Assembly: GCF_004328645.1 (NCBI RefSeq)
Contig: NZ_CP031395.1
Span: 893,501 to 957,500, forward strand
Direction of reading: 5' to 3'
DNA from: Hylemonella gracilis
Lineage (GTDB): Bacteria; Pseudomonadota; Gammaproteobacteria; Burkholderiales; Burkholderiaceae_C
DNA: 64,000 nt
Part shown: positions 8,405 through 18,963 of the stretch, piece by piece
Numbering within the stretch: position 1 is the first letter of the stretch
How the letters are laid out: each line of letters begins with the position of its first letter
The notes under the pieces: model-generated
Told to the model about the DNA's origin: nothing
Databases searched by the model: none
What the model saw: the letters and a program-made list of their open reading frames with translations, nothing else
Position numbers and translations under genes: made by a program

Positions 8405-9328
8405 TTCCTTGGTGACCAGCCAGATGCCCACGCAGACCAACAGCAAGGCCAGGCCGTTCTTCCATTCCAGGAAGCGCTCATCGAGAAAGAGCGCCGAGAG
8501 CACCGTGCCGAAGATCGGGATCATGAAGTTGAAGACCGTGATCATGCTCACCCGGTTGTGCTTGAGCAGGATGGTCCAGAGCGAGAAGGCCACCGCCGAC
8601 AGCGCCACGAGGTAGGCCAGGATGCCGAGCGCGGCTGCACTGGGCAGGTTCAGGTGTCCGCCGAAGGCAAAGCCCAGCGCCAGCAGGCCCACGCCGCCGA
8701 TGCCCAGTTGCCAGCCCGTGAGCACCACCGAGTCGATGCGTTGCGACACCTTTTTGCCGTAGATGCTGGCGGCCGAGAGCACGAAGGCCGCAATCACCAC
8801 GAAGCCTTCGCCGAGCAGGGTGAAGTCCGGGCTCAGCAGGCTGTTGTGGAAGTTCACGACCATCACGCCCAGGAAACCCACCAGACAGCCCAGGGCCTTG
8901 TTGCCGCTCAGGCGGTCGTTGCGGTAGATGAAGTGGGCGAGCAGCACGCTGAAGAACGTCCCGGTGGCGTTCATGATGGAGCTCTTCACACCCGTGGCAT
9001 AGGCCACGCCGATGTAGAAGAACACATACTGCGCCGTCGTCTGAGCCAGGCCTACCAAGGTTACCTGGCCCACGCCGCGTCGGTCGAGCGCGAACACCGG
9101 CTTGCGCGTGGCCGCCGCCACCAAGAGCAGTACAAGGCCAGCGAAGACAAAGCGCCAGCCCGCGAACACCAGCTTGGACGGAATGTCATCGGGCGCGATC
9201 TGGAACAGCGCGTAGCCGTTCTTGATGGCTGGGTAGGCGCTGCCCCAGAGCAGGCAGCACAGGGTGGCGAGCAGGAAGACGATCTTGCGGTCGGTGAAGA
9301 AGGAGGCGTGAGAGCTGGATGGAGTCAT
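8381..9328 (-). CDS. DMT superfamily (EamA-type) transporter
   Basis: This 315-residue inner-membrane protein has about ten hydrophobic segments in two EamA-like halves, with the family opening [14 protein letters not shown]. EamA carriers export metabolites or amino acids; the substrate cannot be told here. The start codon overlaps the stop of uvrA (ATGA at 9325-9328 on the minus strand), so it is likely translated from the uvrA transcript. That pairing has no clear functional meaning. Confidence 0.87.
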   Translation of the reverse strand: MTPSSSHASFFTDRKIVFLLATLCCLLWGSAYPAIKNGYALFQIAPDDIPSKLVFAGWRFVFAGLVLLLVAAATRKPVFALDRRGVGQVTLVGLAQTTAQYVFFYIGVAYATGVKSSIMNATGTFFSVLLAHFIYRNDRLSGNKALGCLVGFLGVMVVNFHNSLLSPDFTLLGEGFVVIAAFVLSAASIYGKKVSQRIDSVVLTGWQLGIGGVGLLALGFAFGGHLNLPSAAALGILAYLVALSAVAFSLWTILLKHNRVSMITVFNFMIPIFGTVLSALFLDERFLEWKNGLALLLVCVGIWLVTKEEKTPGRA

Positions 9329-12300
9329 GCTTGTTTTTCGAGCAGGCGCCGCAGGTAGCGCCCTGTGTGGCTGGCCAGATTCGTGGCCAATTCTTCCGGC
9401 GTTCCTGCCCCCACCACCATCCCGCCACCCGAACCACCTTCCGGCCCCATGTCGATCAGCCAGTCCGCCGTCTTGATGACGTCGAGGTTGTGTTCGATGA
9501 TGACGATGGTGTTGCCCGCGTCGCGCAGCTGGTGCAGTACCTTGAGCAGCAGTTCGATGTCGGCGAAGTGCAGGCCGGTGGTCGGTTCGTCCAGGATGTA
9601 GAGCGTGCGGCCGGTGTCGCGCTTGCTGAGTTCCAGCGCGAGCTTGACGCGTTGCGCCTCGCCGCCGGACAGCGTGGTGGCGCTCTGGCCGAGCTGGATG
9701 TAAGAAAGGCCCACATCCAGCAAGGTCTGCAGCTTGCGGGCAATCGCGGGCACGTCCTTGAAGAAGGCGTGAGCCTGCTCGACCGTCATGTCCAGGATCT
9801 GCGCGATGTTCAGGCCCTTCCACTGCACTTCCAGGGTTTCGCGGTTGTAGCGCTGGCCGTGGCAGACGTCGCAGGGCACGTAGACATCGGGCAGGAAGTG
9901 CATCTCCACCTTCACCACGCCGTCACCCTGGCAGGCCTCGCAACGGCCGCCGGCGACGTTGAAGGAGAAACGGCCCGGTCCGTAACCGCGCTCGCGCGCG
10001 GTCGGCGTTTCGGCCATCAGATCGCGGATGGCGGTGAACAGGCCGGTGTAGGTGGCCGGGTTGCTGCGTGGCGTGCGGCCGATGGGTGACTGGTCGACGT
10101 TGATGACTTTGTCGAAGCCATCCAGGCCTTCGATGGTCTCATGTGTCGCCGGCTCGTCGTGGGCGCGGTGGATCTGCTTGGCCGCCGCCGTGTAGAGCGT
10201 GTCGTTGACCAGGGTGCTCTTGCCTGAGCCGCTGACGCCGGTCACGCAGGTCAACAAGCCCACGGGGATGTCCACCGTCACGCCCCGGAGGTTGTTTCCC
10301 GTGGCGTTGACGATGCGCAGCACGTCTTTTGTCGTCTTGTGCCGCTCGGTCGGCACGGCGATGCCGCGCGCGCCGCTGAGGTACTGGCCCGTCAGCGAGG
10401 CCGGGTTGGCCTCCACCTCGCCCGGCGTGCCTTGGGCCAGGATGCGGCCACCGTGCACGCCCGCGCCTGGGCCCAGGTCGATCACGTGGTCGGCGGCCCG
10501 GATCATGTCCTCGTCGTGCTCGACCACCAGCACGCTATTGCCGAGGTTGCGCAGGTGCTGCAGCGTGGCGATCAGGCGGTCGTTGTCGCGCTGGTGCAGG
10601 CCGATGCTGGGCTCGTCCAGCACGTACATCACGCCCGTGAGGCCGCTGCCGATCTGGCTGGCCAGCCGGATGCGCTGGGATTCACCACCCGACAGCGTGT
10701 CCGCGCTGCGGTCCAGGCTGAGGTAGGACAGGCCCACGTCGTTCAGGAACTGCAGGCGCAGGCGAATCTCGCGCACCACCTTGGCGGCGATCTCGGCCTT
10801 GGCGCCCTGCATGTGCAGTGTCTCGAAATAGGCCTGGGCCTCGCGCAGCGTCGCGCGGCTGACTTCATAGATGGCGCGCGACTGCTCGCCCTCGCCGATG
10901 CGCACGAAGCGCGCCTCGGTACGCAGGCGCGTGCCCGCGCAGACGGGGCAGGGCTGCATGCTGCGCAGCCGGCCCAGGTCTTCACGCACCAGGGCCGAGT
11001 CGGTTTCGCGCCAGCGCCGCAGCATGTTCGGCAAGATGCCTTCGAAGGCGTGCGTCTTGCTGACCTTCTTGCCCGCGAAGCTGCCGGAGCCCATGGTGTA
11101 GCTGAACTTGATCTCCTCCTCGCCCGAACCGTGCAGCAGCACATGCCGGACCTGCGCCGGCAGTTCCTCGAAAGGTATCTCGACGTTGAACTTGTAGTGC
11201 TTGGCCAGGCTTTCCACCATGGCGAAGGCCACGCTGTTGCGGCGGTCCCAGCCCTTGATGGCGCCACTCGCGAGGCTCAGGGACGGAAAGGCGACCACGC
11301 GCGCCGGGTCGAAGAATTCCTGTTGGCCGATGCCATCGCATTCGGGGCAGGCGCCCTGCGGCGAGTTGAAGGAGAACAGCCGAGGCTCCAGCTCGCCGAT
11401 GGAGTAGTTGCACAGTGGGCAGGCGTAGCGCGCGTTGAAGAGGTGTTCCTTCAGCGCGCCGTCCATCTCCACGACGATGGCGCGGCCCTCGGCCAGGTTC
11501 AGCGCCGCCTCGAAGCTCTCGGCCAGGCGCTGGCGCAGCGCCGCCGCTTCGCGGGCCTGCTCCGCGTCATCGCCTTCGGCCGCCATGCGCACGCGCAGCC
11601 GGTCGATCACCACGTCGATGTCGTGCTTCTCGGTTTTCTTGAGCGTGGGCAGGTCGTTGAAGTCGTGCACCTGCCCGTCGACGCGAAAACGCACATAACC
11701 ACGCGCCTGCATGTCGGTGAAGAGTTCGGTGAACTCGCCCTTTTTCTGCCGCGCCACCGGGGCGACCAGCATGATCCGTAAGGATTGTTCGCCCCCACGC
11801 TCGGCACTGCCGTGTCCTCGCTGCCCCCCGGGGGGCGCTCGTCGCTTGGGGCGGCCCGGCGCTCCTCGGGCGCCAGCCCCAGCACCGCGTCCACCATCTG
11901 GCTCACGGTCTGGGCCTGCAGCGGCAGGTTGTGCTCGGGGCAGTGCGGCGTGCCGGCGCGCGCGTAGAGCAGGCGCAGGTAATCGTGGATTTCCGTCACC
12001 GTGCCCACGGTGGAGCGCGGGTTGTGGCTGGTGGCCTTTTGTTCGATGGCGATGGCCGGCGACAGGCCCTCGATCAGGTCCACCTCGGGCTTGTCCATCA
12101 ACTGCAGGAACTGTCGCGCGTAGGTCGACAGGCTTTCCACGTAACGGCGCTGGCCTTCGGCGTACAGGGTGTCGAAGGCCAGGCTGGACTTGCCCGAGCC
12201 CGACAGGCCGGTGATCACCACCAGCTGGTTGCGCGGTATGTCGAGGTCGATGTTCTTGAGGTTGTGCGTGCGCGCACCACGGATGTGGATGGCCTGCTGC

Positions 12301-12353
12301 TGCAAGGCGCTGGCAAGGTAACGTCCTTCGTCGGGCGTGGCAGGCTGGTTCAT
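9325..12353 (-). pseudogene. uvrA: UvrA, excinuclease ABC subunit A, interrupted by a frameshift
   Basis: UvrA is the damage-recognition ATPase of nucleotide excision repair. The N-terminal part (12353 down to about 11840) has the first Walker [15 protein letters not shown] and reads in one frame. The rest, including zinc-finger cysteines, the signature LSGGE and the second Walker [10 protein letters not shown], reads in another. The switch equals one missing base and lies within a 70-bp repeat holding a C6G6 run (11824-11835). With one base restored, the product is about 1009 residues, slightly long for UvrA because the repeat adds about 23 codons. As written, the first frame ends at 11607, giving a useless 248-residue fragment. 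A sequencing under-call is the likeliest cause; real inactivation or -1 slippage on the G run are alternatives. Confidence 0.9.
11791..11860. repeat. 70-bp GC-rich palindromic repeat inside uvrA
   Basis: The element reads (minus strand) from a GGGCCGCCCC end through GCGCCCCCCGGGGGGC to a GTGGGGGC end, with an inner hairpin ACGGCAGTGCCG. It resembles short repeats I recall scattered between genes of Comamonadaceae. Here it lies in a coding region, between the MVDAVLGL and [11 protein letters not shown] parts of UvrA, which are nearly continuous in homologues. The recall of family spread is knowledge, not tested here. Confidence 0.7.
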
Positions 12354-12451
12354 GGGGCGTGGGCGCAGTTCGCGCGGCGGACCGGGCGGAGGGTGGGGAA
12401 TGCGAAACCCACCATGATAGAGAAATCCCCGGCCGCCCGCATGGGCCCGCT

Positions 12452-13891
12452 TCAGCCACCGGGGCGTTGCACGGTCGGGCTTGCGGACGGAGCCGGTGAC
12501 GAGGGCGGCGCGAGCACCGCGCGCACCATGTACTCGGCCAGGGCCGCGTACAGCGATCGACTGATCAGTCGCGAGATCAGGCTGGACAGCATGGCGGCGG
12601 CCATCAGGCTGAGCACCATGGCGTGGCCATCCACCATTTCCATCACGATGATGAAGGCCGTCAGCGGCGCCTGGGTCACGGCAGCCAGGAAGGCGGCCAT
12701 GCCCATGGCGATCAGCGCGGGGGCCAGACCGGCCGCGCCATCCAGCGGGAACTGCGCCACGTTGTGGCCGATGCCTGCGCCGATGGAGAGGGCCGGCGCG
12801 AAGATGCCCCCCGGCACGCCGGCCCAGGACGTGAGCCAAGTGGCGACGAACTTGAGTGTGACGTAGAAGGGCGCGGCCACGGCTTGCTGCTCGCCGGCCA
12901 GCATCTGGCGCACGGTCTCCGAGCCCGCGCCGAAGGTGGCGCCGCCCGTGACCAGGCCGATGACTGCCAGCGCCAGGCCCAGGGCCATGCCGAAGCGCAC
13001 CGGCCAGCGCGCGCGCCACCGGTTGAAGCGACTGGGCGCGCCCGTGAGCGAGGCGATCAGCAGGCGCGCGAACAGCCCGCCCAGCAGGCCGCAGGACACG
13101 GTCACCAGCAGGCCGGGCAGCAGCATGTCCCACCCCTGGCGCGGCACGTGGATGACGCCGAAGTAGGACAGGTTGCCGAAAGCCGAGACGCTCATCAGTC
13201 CCGCCAGCACGATGGCGGCCAGCACCAAGCCGCTGCTGCGCGACTCCAGCTTGCGCGACAGTTCCTCGATGGCGAACACCACGCCCGCCAGCGGCGCGTT
13301 GAAGGCCGCTGCGATGCCGGCCGCGCCGCCGGCCACCAGCAAGGCCTGGCGGTCGATGCTCGAACCCGGGCGCAGCCAGCGCCGCGCGTTCTGCATCACG
13401 CCCGCAGCCACCTGCACCGACGGGCCCTCGCGTCCCAGCGACAGGCCGGCCAGCAGGCCCGCCGCGCCGAGCCCGATCTTGCTCACGGCCAGGCGCAGGG
13501 AGACGAAACGATGGCCCGCATCGGGCGGCAACATCGGGTCCAGCGCGGCCATCACCTGCGGAATACCCGAGCCGCCCGCGCCTGGCGCGAACCGGCGGGT
13601 CAGCCAGACGATGCCGCCGGTCAGCAGCGGCATCCAGATCAGCACCGCCCAGGGCAGGGCGGCGTACAGGCCTTGGAACAAGCTGAAGGCCCCGTCGGAC
13701 AGCAGGGTGAAGCCCACCACCGCCAGCCCGGCGACCACGGCGTGGGCCAGCACGATGGCGCGCTCCAGCCATTGGCGGCCGTTGGAAAGCTCGTTCTGGA
13801 AGTTCTGCAGGAAGTCGGTCTGCGGGTCGTGGTGCGGCGCGTCGCGCGCATCGGAGCCCTGGGGCGGGCGAGGGGGCTGGGCGTCATGCAT
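12452..13891 (-). CDS. ClC-type voltage-gated chloride channel/antiporter
   Basis: The 479-residue membrane protein shows the ClC anion-pathway motifs: GSGIP (107-111), GREGP (153-157, with the gating Glu at 155) and GGIFAP in the C-terminal half. The gating glutamate suggests ability to act as a H+/Cl- antiporter, but the proton glutamate of exchangers cannot be assigned with certainty. There is no CBS domain. The start at 13891 was chosen because the 32 residues upstream are low-complexity. It sits between uvrA and the MFS gene, which are direct neighbours in many relatives as far as I recall. Confidence 0.92.
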   Translation of the reverse strand: MHDAQPPRPPQGSDARDAPHHDPQTDFLQNFQNELSNGRQWLERAIVLAHAVVAGLAVVGFTLLSDGAFSLFQGLYAALPWAVLIWMPLLTGGIVWLTRRFAPGAGGSGIPQVMAALDPMLPPDAGHRFVSLRLAVSKIGLGAAGLLAGLSLGREGPSVQVAAGVMQNARRWLRPGSSIDRQALLVAGGAAGIAAAFNAPLAGVVFAIEELSRKLESRSSGLVLAAIVLAGLMSVSAFGNLSYFGVIHVPRQGWDMLLPGLLVTVSCGLLGGLFARLLIASLTGAPSRFNRWRARWPVRFGMALGLALAVIGLVTGGATFGAGSETVRQMLAGEQQAVAAPFYVTLKFVATWLTSWAGVPGGIFAPALSIGAGIGHNVAQFPLDGAAGLAPALIAMGMAAFLAAVTQAPLTAFIIVMEMVDGHAMVLSLMAAAMLSSLISRLISRSLYAALAEYMVRAVLAPPSSPAPSASPTVQRPGG

Positions 13892-14114
13892 CGGCGGGCA
13901 ACAGGCGAGAACGGATGAATGAGGGCGCAACGGTGCATCGGCATCGATGCTTCCGCGCAGGGCCCCTGCGCCGGTCCATTGTGACACGCGAGATCATGGA
14001 CAATGGAGGGCTGCGCCCTCACGGCGCCCTTGCTGTCCACTGTCTGCCCCCGTGCCGAGTACCTCCATCCCTTCCGTGTCCTCCTCCCCGGTGCCCGGGG
14101 CAGGGTCTACCGCG

Positions 14115-15380
14115 ATGACGGCCACGGAGCGGCGCGCCAGTTTCTCCCTGGCCGGCATCTTCGCCCTGCGCATGCTGGGCCTGTTCCTCGTCCTGCCCGT
14201 CTTCGCGCTGGAGGCGCAGCGCTACCCCGGCGGCGACAACGTGGCGCTGGTTGGCCTGGCCATGGGCATCTACGGTCTCACGCAAGCCCTGCTGCAATTG
14301 CCCTATGGCCTGGCCTCGGACCGCTATGGCCGCAAGCGCGTCATCGTGCTGGGCTTGCTGGTGTTCGCGCTCGGCAGCCTGGTCGCCGCCCTGGCCGACC
14401 ACCTGATGGGCCTCCTGGCTGGCCGAGCACTCCAGGGCGCGGGTGCCGTCTCGGCGGCGGTCTCCGCCTTGCTGGCCGACCAGACCCGCGACGCAGTGCG
14501 CACCAAGGCCATGGCCCTGGTCGGCGCCAGCATCGGGTTGATGTTCGCGCTCTCTCTGCTTCTGGCGCCGCTGCTCGCGGCCTGGATCGGCCTGAGCGGC
14601 TTGTTCTGGTTCACTGCGCTGTTGGCCTTGGGCGGCGTGGCCGTGGTGATCTGGGTTGTGCCACCCGAGGTACCGGCCGTGGTGCAAGGGGCAGAAGCTG
14701 GAGAAGCCAAGCCCGCCCCGGCTTCGCTGCGCGCGGGCCTGCGCGAGGTGCTGCGCCATCCCGGCCTGCTGCGCCTGGACGCGGGCGTTTTCCTGCTGCA
14801 TGCCGTGCAACTGGCGATGTGGATGGCCGTGCCTGCCTTGCTGTTGCGCGCGGGTCTGGAGGCGCGCCACCACTGGTGGGTCTACCTGCCCGCGGTGCTG
14901 GCTTCCTTCTTCGTGATGATGGCCACCCTGTTCCCGCTGGAAAAACGGGGCTACCTGCGTGCGGTTTTCCTGGTCGCCATCGGCCTGATCGGCCTGGCGC
15001 AGCTGGGCCTGCTGGCGGCTGTCGCGGTGCTGCCCGAGGCCAGCGCTCTGGCGACGGCTGGGGCCTGGCGTGCCGTGCTGGGCGTGGTCCTGCTTGGCCT
15101 GCTGTTGTTCGTCTTTTTCTGTGGCTTCAACGTGCTGGAAGCCACGCAGCCCAGCCTGGTGTCGCGCATCGCGCCAGCCCGCGCGCGTGGCACGGCGCTG
15201 GGCGTGTACAACGCCGTGCAGTCCCTGGGCCTGTTCGTGGGTGGCGCGGGCGGTGGCTGGCTGGCCCGGCAGGGTGGTGCGTCGGCGATCTTTCTTGCCT
15301 GCACCGCTGCCATGGGCCTGTGGCTCTGGGTGGCCTGGCCCATGAAGGTGCCGGGGCGCGGCGACGTGGGGAGCCGGTGA
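14115..15380 (+). CDS. MFS transporter, YajR-like
   Basis: The 421-residue protein has 12 predicted membrane segments. Its start (ATERRASFSLAGIFALRMLG) and loop motif A (GLASDRYGRKR) match the YajR branch of the major facilitator family, proton-driven exporters of unknown physiological substrate. The C-terminal YAM domain of E. coli YajR is absent. The start is uncertain: ATG at 14115 has no good ribosome site, and an in-frame GTG at 14052 could add 21 residues. It lies upstream of ssb in the same direction, a common Burkholderiales arrangement. Confidence 0.88.
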   Translation: MTATERRASFSLAGIFALRMLGLFLVLPVFALEAQRYPGGDNVALVGLAMGIYGLTQALLQLPYGLASDRYGRKRVIVLGLLVFALGSLVAALADHLMGLLAGRALQGAGAVSAAVSALLADQTRDAVRTKAMALVGASIGLMFALSLLLAPLLAAWIGLSGLFWFTALLALGGVAVVIWVVPPEVPAVVQGAEAGEAKPAPASLRAGLREVLRHPGLLRLDAGVFLLHAVQLAMWMAVPALLLRAGLEARHHWWVYLPAVLASFFVMMATLFPLEKRGYLRAVFLVAIGLIGLAQLGLLAAVAVLPEASALATAGAWRAVLGVVLLGLLLFVFFCGFNVLEATQPSLVSRIAPARARGTALGVYNAVQSLGLFVGGAGGGWLARQGGASAIFLACTAAMGLWLWVAWPMKVPGRGDVGSR

Positions 15381-15523
15381 AGTCCCGGGCCGCTGATCAG
15401 ACGTTCAGAATTCGCCAAGTGTGAAACATCAGGCCGTTCGGCCGCCGGGCCATTGGCGGGATAATCGGCCCCATCATGCGCAGGACCCCGCGCATTCAGG
15501 AATCTAGGAATCAGGAGTTAGCC

Positions 15524-16069
15524 ATGGCATCCGTTAACAAAGTCATCCTGGTCGGCAACTGCGGCCGCGACCCCGAAATCCGCTACCTGCCCTCGGGCGG
15601 CGCCGTGGCCAACATCAGCATCGCCACCACGAGCCGCCGCAAGGACCGCAATTCCGGTGAGATGGTCGAGGAAACGCAGTGGCACCGTGTCACTTTTTTC
15701 GAGCGCCTGGCCGAGATTGTGGGTGAGTACGTCAAGAAGGGCACGCCCATCTACGTCGAAGGTCGCCTGACCTACCGCAAATACACCGACAAGGACGGCA
15801 TCGAGAAGAATGCCACCGACATCATCGCCAGCGAAATGCAGTTGCTCGGCGGTCGCCAGGGCATGGGCAATCCGGACGAGGACGGTGGTGGCTACGGTGG
15901 CGGTGCCAGCCGCCCGCCCGCGCGCAGCGCGGCCCCATCGGGTGGTGGTCAGCAGGGCGGCGGTTACGCACGTCCTGCGGCCGCACCCCAGCGTTCGGCC
16001 CCCGCCGCCAAGCCCGCGCCGGCCGCGGGCTCGGGCTTCGACGACATGGATGACGACATCCCATTTTGA
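15524..16069 (+). CDS. ssb: Single-stranded DNA-binding protein
   Basis: This 181-residue protein has an N-terminal OB fold (about residues 1-110, opening [20 protein letters not shown]), a flexible Gly/Pro/Ala/Gln-rich linker and the acidic tip DDDIPF that recruits repair and replication partners. It works as a tetramer in replication and repair. AGGAG at 15512-15516 supports the ATG at 15524. An intrinsic terminator follows. Confidence 0.97.
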   Translation: MASVNKVILVGNCGRDPEIRYLPSGGAVANISIATTSRRKDRNSGEMVEETQWHRVTFFERLAEIVGEYVKKGTPIYVEGRLTYRKYTDKDGIEKNATDIIASEMQLLGGRQGMGNPDEDGGGYGGGASRPPARSAAPSGGGQQGGGYARPAAAPQRSAPAAKPAPAAGSGFDDMDDDIPF

Positions 16070-16099
16070 GTCGGAAAATTAGCTTGTCTTGCCGCTCAG

Positions 16100-16134
16100 A
16101 AGGCCCCCGCTCTCCGTGAGCAGGGGCCTTTTGC
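16100..16134. terminator. Rho-independent terminator after ssb
   Basis: A 13-position stem with one mismatch (AAGGCCCC...GCTC at 16100-16112, GAGC...GGGGCCTT at 16118-16130) and a five-base loop is followed by TT. It separates ssb from the convergent msrA gene, which stops at 16140. Confidence 0.85.
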
Positions 16135-16139
16135 GTGGT

Positions 16140-16655
16140 TCATGCCGCTTGCGCCGCACCGCGTCGCGGCAAAACCCAGTCCGGCCGCGCGAAATGGCAG
16201 GTGTAGCCCCCCGGGTGCTTTTCCAGGTAGTCCTGGTGCTCCGGTTCCGCCTCCCAGAAGTCGCCCACAGCCTCGACTTGCGTCACCACCTTGCCTGGCC
16301 ACAGGCCGGAGGCCTCGACGTCCTGGATGGTGTCGATTGCTTCGCGTCGCTGCGTTTCCGACGTGACATAGATCGCCGAGCGGTACGACGTTCCGCGGTC
16401 ATTGCCTTGCCGGTTGGGCGTGGTGGGGTCGTGGATCTGGAAGAAAAACTCCAGCAAGCGCCGGTAGCTCATCACGGCGGGATCGAAGACGATCTCGATC
16501 GCCTCGGCATGGGTACCGTGGTTGCGGTAGGTCGCGTTCGGCACGTCACCGCCCGAGTAACCCACCCGGGTCGACACCACACCGGGCATCTTGCGGATCA
16601 AGTCCTGCATGCCCCAGAAGCAGCCGCCTGCCAACACTGCGCGTTCAGTCGCCAT
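16140..16655 (-). CDS. msrA: Peptide-methionine (S)-S-oxide reductase MsrA
   Basis: The 171-residue enzyme repairs the S epimer of methionine sulfoxide in proteins. The catalytic motif GCFWG is at residues 11-15 (nucleophile C12), and [21 protein letters not shown] follows as expected (shown in part). The gene begins one base after the msrB stop, so the two form an operon covering both sulfoxide epimers. No signal peptide is visible, so it is cytoplasmic. Confidence 0.96.
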   Translation of the reverse strand: MATERAVLAGGCFWGMQDLIRKMPGVVSTRVGYSGGDVPNATYRNHGTHAEAIEIVFDPAVMSYRRLLEFFFQIHDPTTPNRQGNDRGTSYRSAIYVTSETQRREAIDTIQDVEASGLWPGKVVTQVEAVGDFWEAEPEHQDYLEKHPGGYTCHFARPDWVLPRRGAAQAA

Positions 16656-16656
16656 C

Positions 16657-17106
16657 TCAGATTTCCTCCACCTGGTTCAGGTATTCCCCATAGCCCTGCG
16701 CTTGCATGTCGTCACGGTGGACGAAACGCAAGGAGGCCGAATTGATGCAGTATCGCAGCCCGCCGCGGTCCGTTGGGCCATCGGGGAAGACGTGTCCGAG
16801 ATGGCTGTCGCCATGCACCGAGCGCACCTCCGTGCGCACCATGCCGTGGCTGACGTCGCGCAGTTCGTTCACGTACGCGGGCACGATGGGCTTGGTGAAG
16901 CTCGGCCAGCCGCAGCCGGACTCGAATTTGTCCGACGACGCGAACAAGGGTTCGCCCGAGACGATGTCGACATAGATGCCCGGCGCGTGGTTGTCCAGGT
17001 ATTCGCCGGTGCCTGGGTACTCCGTTCCGTTGCGCTGAGTCACCCGAAATTGCTCGGGGGTCAGACGGGCGATCGCTTCGGGTGCCTTGGTGTACGTCAT
17101 CTGCAT
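16657..17106 (-). CDS. msrB: Peptide-methionine (R)-S-oxide reductase MsrB, zinc-free form
   Basis: This 149-residue enzyme reduces the R epimer of methionine sulfoxide. The catalytic Cys is C120 in RYCINSASL, and C65 in SGCGWPSF is the likely resolving Cys. The two CxxC zinc-binding pairs of classical MsrB are absent: the first is replaced by DIVSGEP and the second by [11 protein letters not shown]. Zinc-free MsrB proteins are a known form. AAGG precedes the chosen ATG at 17106; an ATG two codons later is possible. It is the first gene of the msrB-msrA pair. Confidence 0.94.
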   Translation of the reverse strand: MQMTYTKAPEAIARLTPEQFRVTQRNGTEYPGTGEYLDNHAPGIYVDIVSGEPLFASSDKFESGCGWPSFTKPIVPAYVNELRDVSHGMVRTEVRSVHGDSHLGHVFPDGPTDRGGLRYCINSASLRFVHRDDMQAQGYGEYLNQVEEI

Positions 17107-17262
17107 TCCAGTGCCTTTCGAGGTGGGGCGGGGTCTCTGCACATGGCCCCGCGCGGGGAATTTTCAAGCGGCCGCAGCGGGGCGCCGGGGGGCGTCTGGT
17201 GTGATCGTAGTCACGGTGGCGGGACAAGCTCCGCCGCGCCGTACCCTGTCGTGCCAGTGAAA

Positions 17263-17849
17263 TCAGGCACCCGGCCGGGCAGCAACTTGGGCCAGCTGGG
17301 CCTCCAGCTGCGCGATGCGCTGGTCACGTTCGTCGAGCGCGCGCTGCACATCCTCGGCTTCGAATCGCTGGGGGATGTGCTGGGGCAGTTCCAGTCGTAG
17401 GCCTCGACCCGGATCGTCATCTCGCGTCCGGGGTGTTCCGGGTCTGTGGAGTCCCGCACGCTCAGCCGGCCCAGGAGCTTCAGGCGTCGGCGACGCGCGT
17501 AGTCCATCAGGATCAAGGCCACGCGATCGTTGTTCGCCAAATTGCCGACGCTGATGAACTGCCGGTTGCCCGGCACGTCGGTGAACACCAGGGTCCGCGC
17601 ATCAACGACGCGCAGAAAGCCTGGGCGGCCACCCCGGTGCTGCACATAGGGCCAGCCCGTTTCCGACACGGTGGCCATGTAGAAGCTGCGCTGGGCCTGG
17701 ATGAAGGCCGCTTCAGACGGCCCGAGTTCAGCATGCTCAAGCTCGCCGCCCGACTCGAAGGCCCGTGCGTACTGCGCGCGACTGCCATCGCGGGCCTGAG
17801 CCGCGCGCACGGCGGGTGTGAATGTGATGTCCGCGAAAGCGTGGCTCAT
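17263..17849 (-). pseudogene. Pyridoxamine 5'-phosphate oxidase-like FMN-binding protein, frameshifted near its C-terminus
   Basis: The protein matches the PNPOx-like flavin-binding split-barrel family: RSFYMATVSETGWPYVQHRGG, FTDVPGNRQFISVGNL and DYARRRRLKLLGR. Members reduce or bind FMN/F420-like cofactors; the reaction here is unknown. After VEAYDWNCP the frame goes wrong. Restoring one base in the GGGG run at 17382-17385 (minus strand CCCC) gives QHIPQRFEAEDVQRAL and a coiled-coil-like tail ending at 17263, total about 195 residues. Without it the frame runs to 17211. The start at 17849 follows GGAGATC. A LysR gene is divergent from it and is the likely regulator. Confidence 0.82.
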
Positions 17850-17965
17850 GGTGATCTCCTGGAGGGGCGTCCGGCAGGTGGGGACGTGTGTCGCATTGTT
17901 TTTCATGTCGCCAGATTTGATAATCTGGCTGAATCAGGAATCACTTTCTCGTAAATTGGAAAGAT

Positions 17966-18898
17966 ATGGACCGATTCGACGCCATCACCGCCTTTGTGGC
18001 GGTGGCCCGAGCGGGGGGCTTCTCGGCCGCCAGCCGCGCCCTGGGCTTGCCGGTGGCGAACGTCAGCCGCAAGGTGGCCTTGCTCGAGGAAGCGCTGGGG
18101 GTGCGGCTGTTCGTGCGGACCACGCGCCACGTGGCGCTGACCGACGGTGGCCGGCGCTACCTTGAGACCTGCAGCCGGGTCATTGATGCCTTGCGGGAGG
18201 CCGACGAGGATGTCAGCGGCGAGTACCGCGAACCCAAGGGGGACTTGGTCATCACCGCGCCGCTGGGTTTCGGCCAGCAACATCTGCAGCCGGTGGTGCA
18301 CGAGTTCTTGCGCGCGTACGCACAAGTCAATGTCCACCTGCAACTGGCGGACCGCGTGCTGCCGCTGGTGGAAGAGCATGTGGACTGCGCGCTGCGCATC
18401 GGCACGCTGGCCGACAGCAGCCTGGTGGCGCGCGAACTGGGCGCCATCCGGGTCGTCGTGTGCGCGGCGCCCGCGTATCTGGAGGCGCGTGGAACGCCGC
18501 TGGATTTGTCCGCCCTCGCTGCGCACGATGGCATCAGTTGGACCGGGCTGGGGCTGCACAAGACCTGGACATTCACGCTGCGCCAGGGGGACAGGTTCAC
18601 GGAGCAGCAGGTGCCGGTGCCCGTGCGCCTGGCCACGAGCACCCCAGAGTCGGCCCTGCAGGCAGCGATCGCAGGCCTGGGCCTGGTGCAGGCCACCAGT
18701 TACCAGGTGGCACCGCATGTCGCGGCCGGGCGCCTGGTGCCGCTGCTGGTCGCCCATGACAGCGCGCCCTTGCCCGTGAATCTGGTCTATCCCAGCAAGC
18801 GGCTGATACCGCTGAAGTTGCGTGAGTTTCTGGACTTTGCCGCGCCACGCCTCGAACAACGTTTGGCCGAAGTCGAGGCGGTGATGGGCGGGCGCTGA
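17966..18898 (+). CDS. LysR family transcriptional regulator
   Basis: The 310-residue protein has an N-terminal LysR helix-turn-helix (FDAITAFVAVARAGGFSAAS and following, about residues 4-40) and an effector domain of the common AaeR/DmlR-like group. It is divergent from the FMN-binding oxidase-like gene across 116 bases, the classical LysR layout, so that gene is its probable target. The shared spacer is AT-rich for this window. The effector is unknown. Confidence 0.92.
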   Translation: MDRFDAITAFVAVARAGGFSAASRALGLPVANVSRKVALLEEALGVRLFVRTTRHVALTDGGRRYLETCSRVIDALREADEDVSGEYREPKGDLVITAPLGFGQQHLQPVVHEFLRAYAQVNVHLQLADRVLPLVEEHVDCALRIGTLADSSLVARELGAIRVVVCAAPAYLEARGTPLDLSALAAHDGISWTGLGLHKTWTFTLRQGDRFTEQQVPVPVRLATSTPESALQAAIAGLGLVQATSYQVAPHVAAGRLVPLLVAHDSAPLPVNLVYPSKRLIPLKLREFLDFAAPRLEQRLAEVEAVMGGR

Positions 18899-18963
18899 AC
18901 CGCCCCGCATCGTTCGCATGCTTGGCGCACCCGAGTCCCGGGCCCGCCGTCGCAGGCGAGGGG

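Noticed and set aside
10339..11781. Plus strand open frame of 480 codons opposite uvrA
   Set aside because: uvrA motifs are unmistakable on the minus strand; this frame is a by-product of codon bias.
11824..11835. Programmed -1 frameshift as the main explanation for uvrA
   Set aside because: A G GGG GGC heptamer is present, but UvrA is not known to use frameshifting, and two other genes show the same one-base loss at G/C runs. Read error is simpler.
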